Positions 59,769-64,000 of a stretch of 64,000 bases of DNA are shown piece by piece; position 1 is the first letter of the stretch, and each line of letters starts with the position of its first letter. The position numbers were made by a program, and so were the translations under genes. Source of the DNA: Xylaria sp. FL1777 (taxonomy: Eukaryota; Ascomycota; Sordariomycetes; Xylariales; Xylariaceae); assembly GCA_022578965.1 (NCBI GenBank), contig MU400518.1, positions 124,001-188,000 of the forward strand, in the 5' to 3' direction. Below the pieces are notes generated by a model. It saw nothing but the letters and a program-made list of their open reading frames with translations. It was not told where the DNA came from and searched no databases.

Positions 59769-62580
59769 GGCGTAAGTACTTGGCGCTTGGCGCTTGGCGA
59801 TCTTATTCAAGCTTTAACGTTCAAGTGGTCGATATGTATATTAAGATACAAAAGTGGCCGCGGCCAAAACGAAGGGAACGAGAGCGATAGCAGATCAGGT
59901 ACGGTAGGTAGGTTTAAGGATTTGGAGCCGAGTCCACTCTCCCGATCCAGCAACTTGGAGATTTGTTGTGGAGGGGCACCCATAGAGAATAAGCGCCCTT
60001 ACTGATTCAAGGTGGAGACTGGGTTGACGAATCATATACTCTCCTTTATACTGAATCACTTACGTACTGTGAGCACGATGATTGTTCGATAAATTTGGAA
60101 GAAAGCCCTGCACCATACTACAAACGAATACATAGATGTTTCGTTGATGATTTATTCTCTAGTATATCGAAGCTACTCGAGGTAAACTGGTAAGCACTAA
60201 TGAGTGCTGACGGTTAATAGTCCAGCTCCCTCGAGCCGCTTCAGACTCTAGATTGAATACAGAGTCGTAGGTACGGTTTGCAGGCTGTATATTATTTAGT
60301 GGTATATCTTAACAAAGATTTCACCCAGTTTAAAGTGCATAAATTGAGAGTTCAAATACACAGTCTCGATGATCGAGGTCGCATATACCACACAACCTTG
60401 ATCGGTATTCTTGATAGGTACTTAGATAGGGCAGTGGGATTCGCCAGTCAGCCTTATTTGGGTTTCCGAGGGTCTTGCCAACCCTGCTGCCCATGCATAA
60501 ATCGGCAGACGTCAGCTTGGCCCCTTGTCGCCTACCACCCTAGTCTCCAACCTAAAAGTCCTAGGCTAGTCTAGATCGGTATCTGGATGTAGACCAAGTC
60601 TCGCTGCGACGGGGCAGCGCTTCACAGTGCGAGTCTTGCTCGACAGGATGAATGGTGAGATTGAGTGCCACAAGTCTCCAGTCCCACGTGCTAAGGCGCC
60701 AAATGGAAGCACGTATACCCAAGTACATGTCGACAGAGTTTCTATTTATCCTTGGGGGCTCGTGGCATGGAGATCGGTCGTCTGGGGACAAGACATGGAG
60801 AGCTCGAAAAGGACTATAGAAGGAAGTCCTTCCCTCTGATATTAAGTATATGCCTCGGCATCTACCTATTTCTTCTAGTCTTACTACCTAATATACCTAG
60901 GCACTTTCACAGCTGTAAGACGCAAAGTTTCAGGCAAACCTCACTCCTTCAGCTTCTCTCTCGGCCTGTCGTCAGCTATCTCACTCAGCCTTATTGCCGA
61001 ATTCAAATCACGTCGAAACCATCTGATGATTTCATGTGGACGTATTCGAGCACTTCTCTGATCTAGCCGTCGTGTAAGTAATGCCAATGTATTTATCTCG
61101 TTGCCTTATCGTCTAGATAGAGGTATCGATAACTCAGGATACACTGGGAAACCTTGGAAGGCTACCATGCAGATAGCATAACTGTGCGGAGACTCTCCGC
61201 AGTTCAATTAGCTTTTACCATGCACTACCAGCCTATTCACATCAACCAAAACCTTATGGAATGTGCAAACTATCTATACCAATATATTTATGTCTACTAC
61301 CCTGTTCCTAAGCTGCACATAAAGTATTATTTACTCGGCCGTTACGTATCTAAACGCGATGCTGCTTGCGTACACGGGGTTTCCCGTCTCGGCTTCCTGT
61401 ACCATAATTCCTCGGTTACAATTCCTTCTCTCGTTATTCCACAGCATTGTTGGTACTATAGGCTACCTAACTAGGTACCCACAGAGTAGAAAACATTGTG
61501 TCTACATTTAGTTATTACAAACCCCAAAACTGTTGATTGCCAACCCCTTTTCTTCTTCTATACCTAAAATAACTGGTCTTCTCATCATTGTTCGCTTTAT
61601 TCCAACGCCCCTTTCATGTGTTACAAAAAAAGGGTTGTTGTTAAGACTCGTTGCATCGTGGAGAGTTGGCAGCAGGGGCGATGACCTTGTTGGTAACAGC
61701 TGATAGGTGCACTTCACTTCACTATCATAGGTGCTGCAAGCAAATACCAGGTACTGAGTCCCGTCAGTCACTTTTGGTCAGCCACTAACTTTGCCGCTCC
61801 TCGCCATCTACACTACACGTAATTCCCCCCATCTGAACCCCCCGTTCCTCATCCCCTAGCTAACTGCTAACTGCCTTGCTTTCCCCTTAGTTCAAACTAC
61901 AATACCTACATTTTCTATTTTGCTGCAGCGTAGTGGCGGAGCGTTGTTCTATTTGCAGCCTTAGCGGACTAATCTGAATCTAAGAATAAGGTACCTTAGT
62001 GTAAACGTCAATCAATCAATCAACCAACAACAACAACACACTTACTCTCCCCATTTCCATCTCCGCCACCACATTGGCGCTCGCCGTCGTCGTATACGCT
62101 TCTACACGCTTTCTATTAGCAGGAACACCGACTACCGACCACTTGGGTACGACATACCAGAGACTAGCTTTCAGCTCAGCTTCCAGCTCAGCTTCCCTTA
62201 GATCCCCCCTCTCCCCGCAAATTGGCCTTTGCCCTTTGTTGACGTGGACTTTACCGACAACGTACCAGCATTCTTCACCGCACTGGTAAGAAGACGTCCC
62301 GTCCCCGACCTTTTGACAAATTCGCCCTTCGTCCTCTGCGCATCGCCTGTCCTGTACACCGACTCTTTACCACTGTGGTGATTGCAACGACCTCACCGAC
62401 GTAAACCATTCGACCGTCACGTTCGTCTCGTCCGACCACCGGCGCACGGCCGTCGACGCGGATTAGATGTGGTCGACACTGCGCCGCTGTTGCTGCCGTT
62501 ATTAATTCCTAACTCCGCCATCGTCATATCTATTCTCTCTAGCATCGCCGCCTTATGACGAGCATCTCGTGCGACAAAAT
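59769..62580. other. Divergent intergenic region, 2.8 kb
   Basis: No supported gene between the cyclophilin (minus) and arrestin-like (plus) genes. From about 61790 the sequence is C/T-rich with CAA repeats (62011-62040), typical of a fungal promoter and long 5' leader. Short frames at 60278-60574 and 61154-61474 lack motifs. Confidence 0.55.
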
Positions 62581-64000
62581 ATGAGCGATCGAGTGGCCGC
62601 CTTCGTCCGTGTGTCGGGCCCGCCAAACAGTAGTTTCTTGGTCGGATATCCAGGCATTTCTGCGACGGTAGTAAGTGCATTATGGTTGTGGTGGCCTGGG
62701 TTTCGGTGCTGGATGGATGTCGCATTGAGCCAACTTTGTCAACCTCCCATCTTCTTGGGAAAGGCGTCGCATTTGGGGCTCAGTCCTACCGCTTCCTGTG
62801 GCTCCTCCCATCTTTCATTTGTCGGTGTAGAGTGGCGAGAAATGGTCGACTAACGTAATTATGTAGCCGCGTATCGAAGGTAAAGTTGAAATTCGCCCAC
62901 AACAGGGTTATTCTGCCCCTGTCGCCATCTCCCTTGTTCGAATATGTCTACAACGAAGAGAAACGATCCACCCGGCGGCGGAAAACGTAGCCAAGCGCCA
63001 TCTCGGTACCCCTCGAAGAGAGACAACCGATGTTGTTGGCAAGGAGCTTTTGTTATATCGATGCGCGTCTGGTAGGGAGGCGGAGAATGTTATCGCCATG
63101 GACCTGCCCTTTGTCTTATTTATACCCTTCGGGCGGGGAGGCGAAGAGACAAATAGGAGGATACCGCCAGCATCGTTGCAGCTTTCTAGTAGGACTGCTG
63201 AAACGTTCTATGAATTGGTCGTTACGGTTCAACAAGGACAAAGTGTGCAGAATAAGTACGCATTCCCGGTGCCTTTGCAGCGATATGACACATTATCAAC
63301 CTTTGGAATGTACAATCGCCCAGAGACTAAAATTGCCTCTACCGATAACATTGTCACACTTGTGTTATCACTACCAAGATGGAGTTATGGCCCAACGGAC
63401 CCAATCACTGTCTATATCAAACTAGCTCCAAATCTGGACTGGATGGCCAAGGCTAGGAAAGTCACAGTAAAGAGCATTACCTTGGCCATCGAGGAGGAGA
63501 TAACCTTCAATCCCGAGGGTGACGAACCAACGAAAAAGATTAACCGGCTTCAGAAGCACGTCCAGAATGTGGGAACGAAGTTATCGGAGCACGGCTATGT
63601 AACGAATATGGATGTCATATTTCCGCATAAGGACTTAAGGGACTCGAACGGAGTCATTCGTAGAGGGCAACCAGGGTTCCCCAATTATGAGGTGACATCT
63701 TTCACCACGACATCAACGCTTTACAAAATAGAATTCTTCCTAAGCATCAAGGTATGTATGCGCCACTACGGTTTCATGATCATTCTCCAAACAATGAGTA
63801 TCTACTAATGTGGTAATATTGAAGGCGAGTATGACTTCGGCCAGAGACATCACTCTTCGGCAACCTATTGTGATCTGCCCCCTCGATCATCAAGCTTGTA
63901 AAGAAGAGATGGACGCTATTGAGCAATCGGCGAAAGATTCTTCATCTGTGGACCAAGCCAATCCCATGTTACCAGCTCGGAATATTGTGTTAGCTAGCGA
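62581..64000 (+). CDS. Arrestin-domain protein (5' part; runs off the window end)
   Basis: Exons 62581-62670, 62867-63751 and 63825 onward; the window ends inside exon 3 after 383 codons. Intron 1 starts GTAAGT and ends TTATGTAG with GACTAAC upstream; intron 2 starts GTATGT with CTAAT before its acceptor; both are phase 0. Splicing gives FLVGYPGISATV-PRIEGKVEIRP and LSIK-ASMTSARDITLRQPIV. The sequence is predicted to be mostly beta strands. DLPFVLFIPFGRGGEE and PPASLQLSSRTAETFYELVVTV are like the central part of arrestin N-domains (a proline-containing strand followed by a Tyr-x-Leu-x-Val strand), and ITLRQPIVICPLD is like the C-domain. Arrestin-like adaptors in fungi bring ubiquitin ligases to membrane transporters or receptors; no PY motif is visible in the part present. 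The precise subgroup cannot be fixed without the C-terminus. Confidence 0.8.

Overview
The window comes from the nuclear genome of a filamentous ascomycete (Pezizomycotina, most likely a sordariomycete). The genes have short spliceosomal introns with GT..AG ends and CTAAC/CTGAC/CTAAT-type branch sites 10-25 nt before the acceptor. The gene content is typical of moulds: a Cap20/perilipin-like protein, a Cut12-type spindle pole protein, a GH36 alpha-galactosidase, a Prm10/ThrE-type transporter and a DUF7918 protein. About 20 kb is almost pure A/T, as expected from repeat-induced point mutation (RIP). I saw no rRNA or tRNA gene, CRISPR array or bacterial-type operon.

Left arm (1-12.7 kb): a partial conserved fungal protein with no known function (minus); a Y-family DNA polymerase of the iota type (plus, 2 exons), which converges on a bHLH transcription factor (minus); then a 3.8-kb empty interval and a four-exon TMEM135-like membrane protein (plus).

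Centre (about 12.96-33.3 kb): an extremely AT-rich, gene-free block. It holds a decayed LTR retrotransposon (two 485-bp direct repeats 7,209 bp apart, with no net length change between them) and a second pair of 215-bp direct repeats 13,090 bp apart. In the stretches I aligned, the copies differ almost only by C/T and G/A transitions, which is direct evidence of RIP. Intact GC-balanced sequence resumes within about 100-250 bp on both sides.

Right arm (33.5-64 kb): a complete secreted GH36 alpha-galactosidase (minus, 3 exons) lies beside the AT block, followed by about 5 kb without a gene. Then come a ThrE/Prm10-like membrane protein (plus, 3 exons), a membrane-anchored short-chain dehydrogenase broken by one in-frame TGA, a Cap20-like lipid-droplet protein (plus), a Cut12-like spindle-pole protein (plus), a small two-exon membrane protein with no recognised family (minus), a five-exon DUF7918 protein (minus), a PPIL3-type cyclophilin (minus) and the 5' part of an arrestin-like protein (plus) that runs off the window.

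The genes do not form a pathway or cluster. They are mostly housekeeping or cell-biology genes with accessory genes (GH36, broken SDR, orphan membrane protein) near the transposon island and in the gene-poor intervals. Exon boundaries were built by hand, by requiring GT..AG ends, a matching phase and continuity of conserved protein sequence. I found no clearly new multi-gene system. The most useful leads are the RIP'd repeat pairs, the single-stop SDR, the orphan repeat-bearing membrane protein and the palindrome upstream of the alpha-galactosidase.
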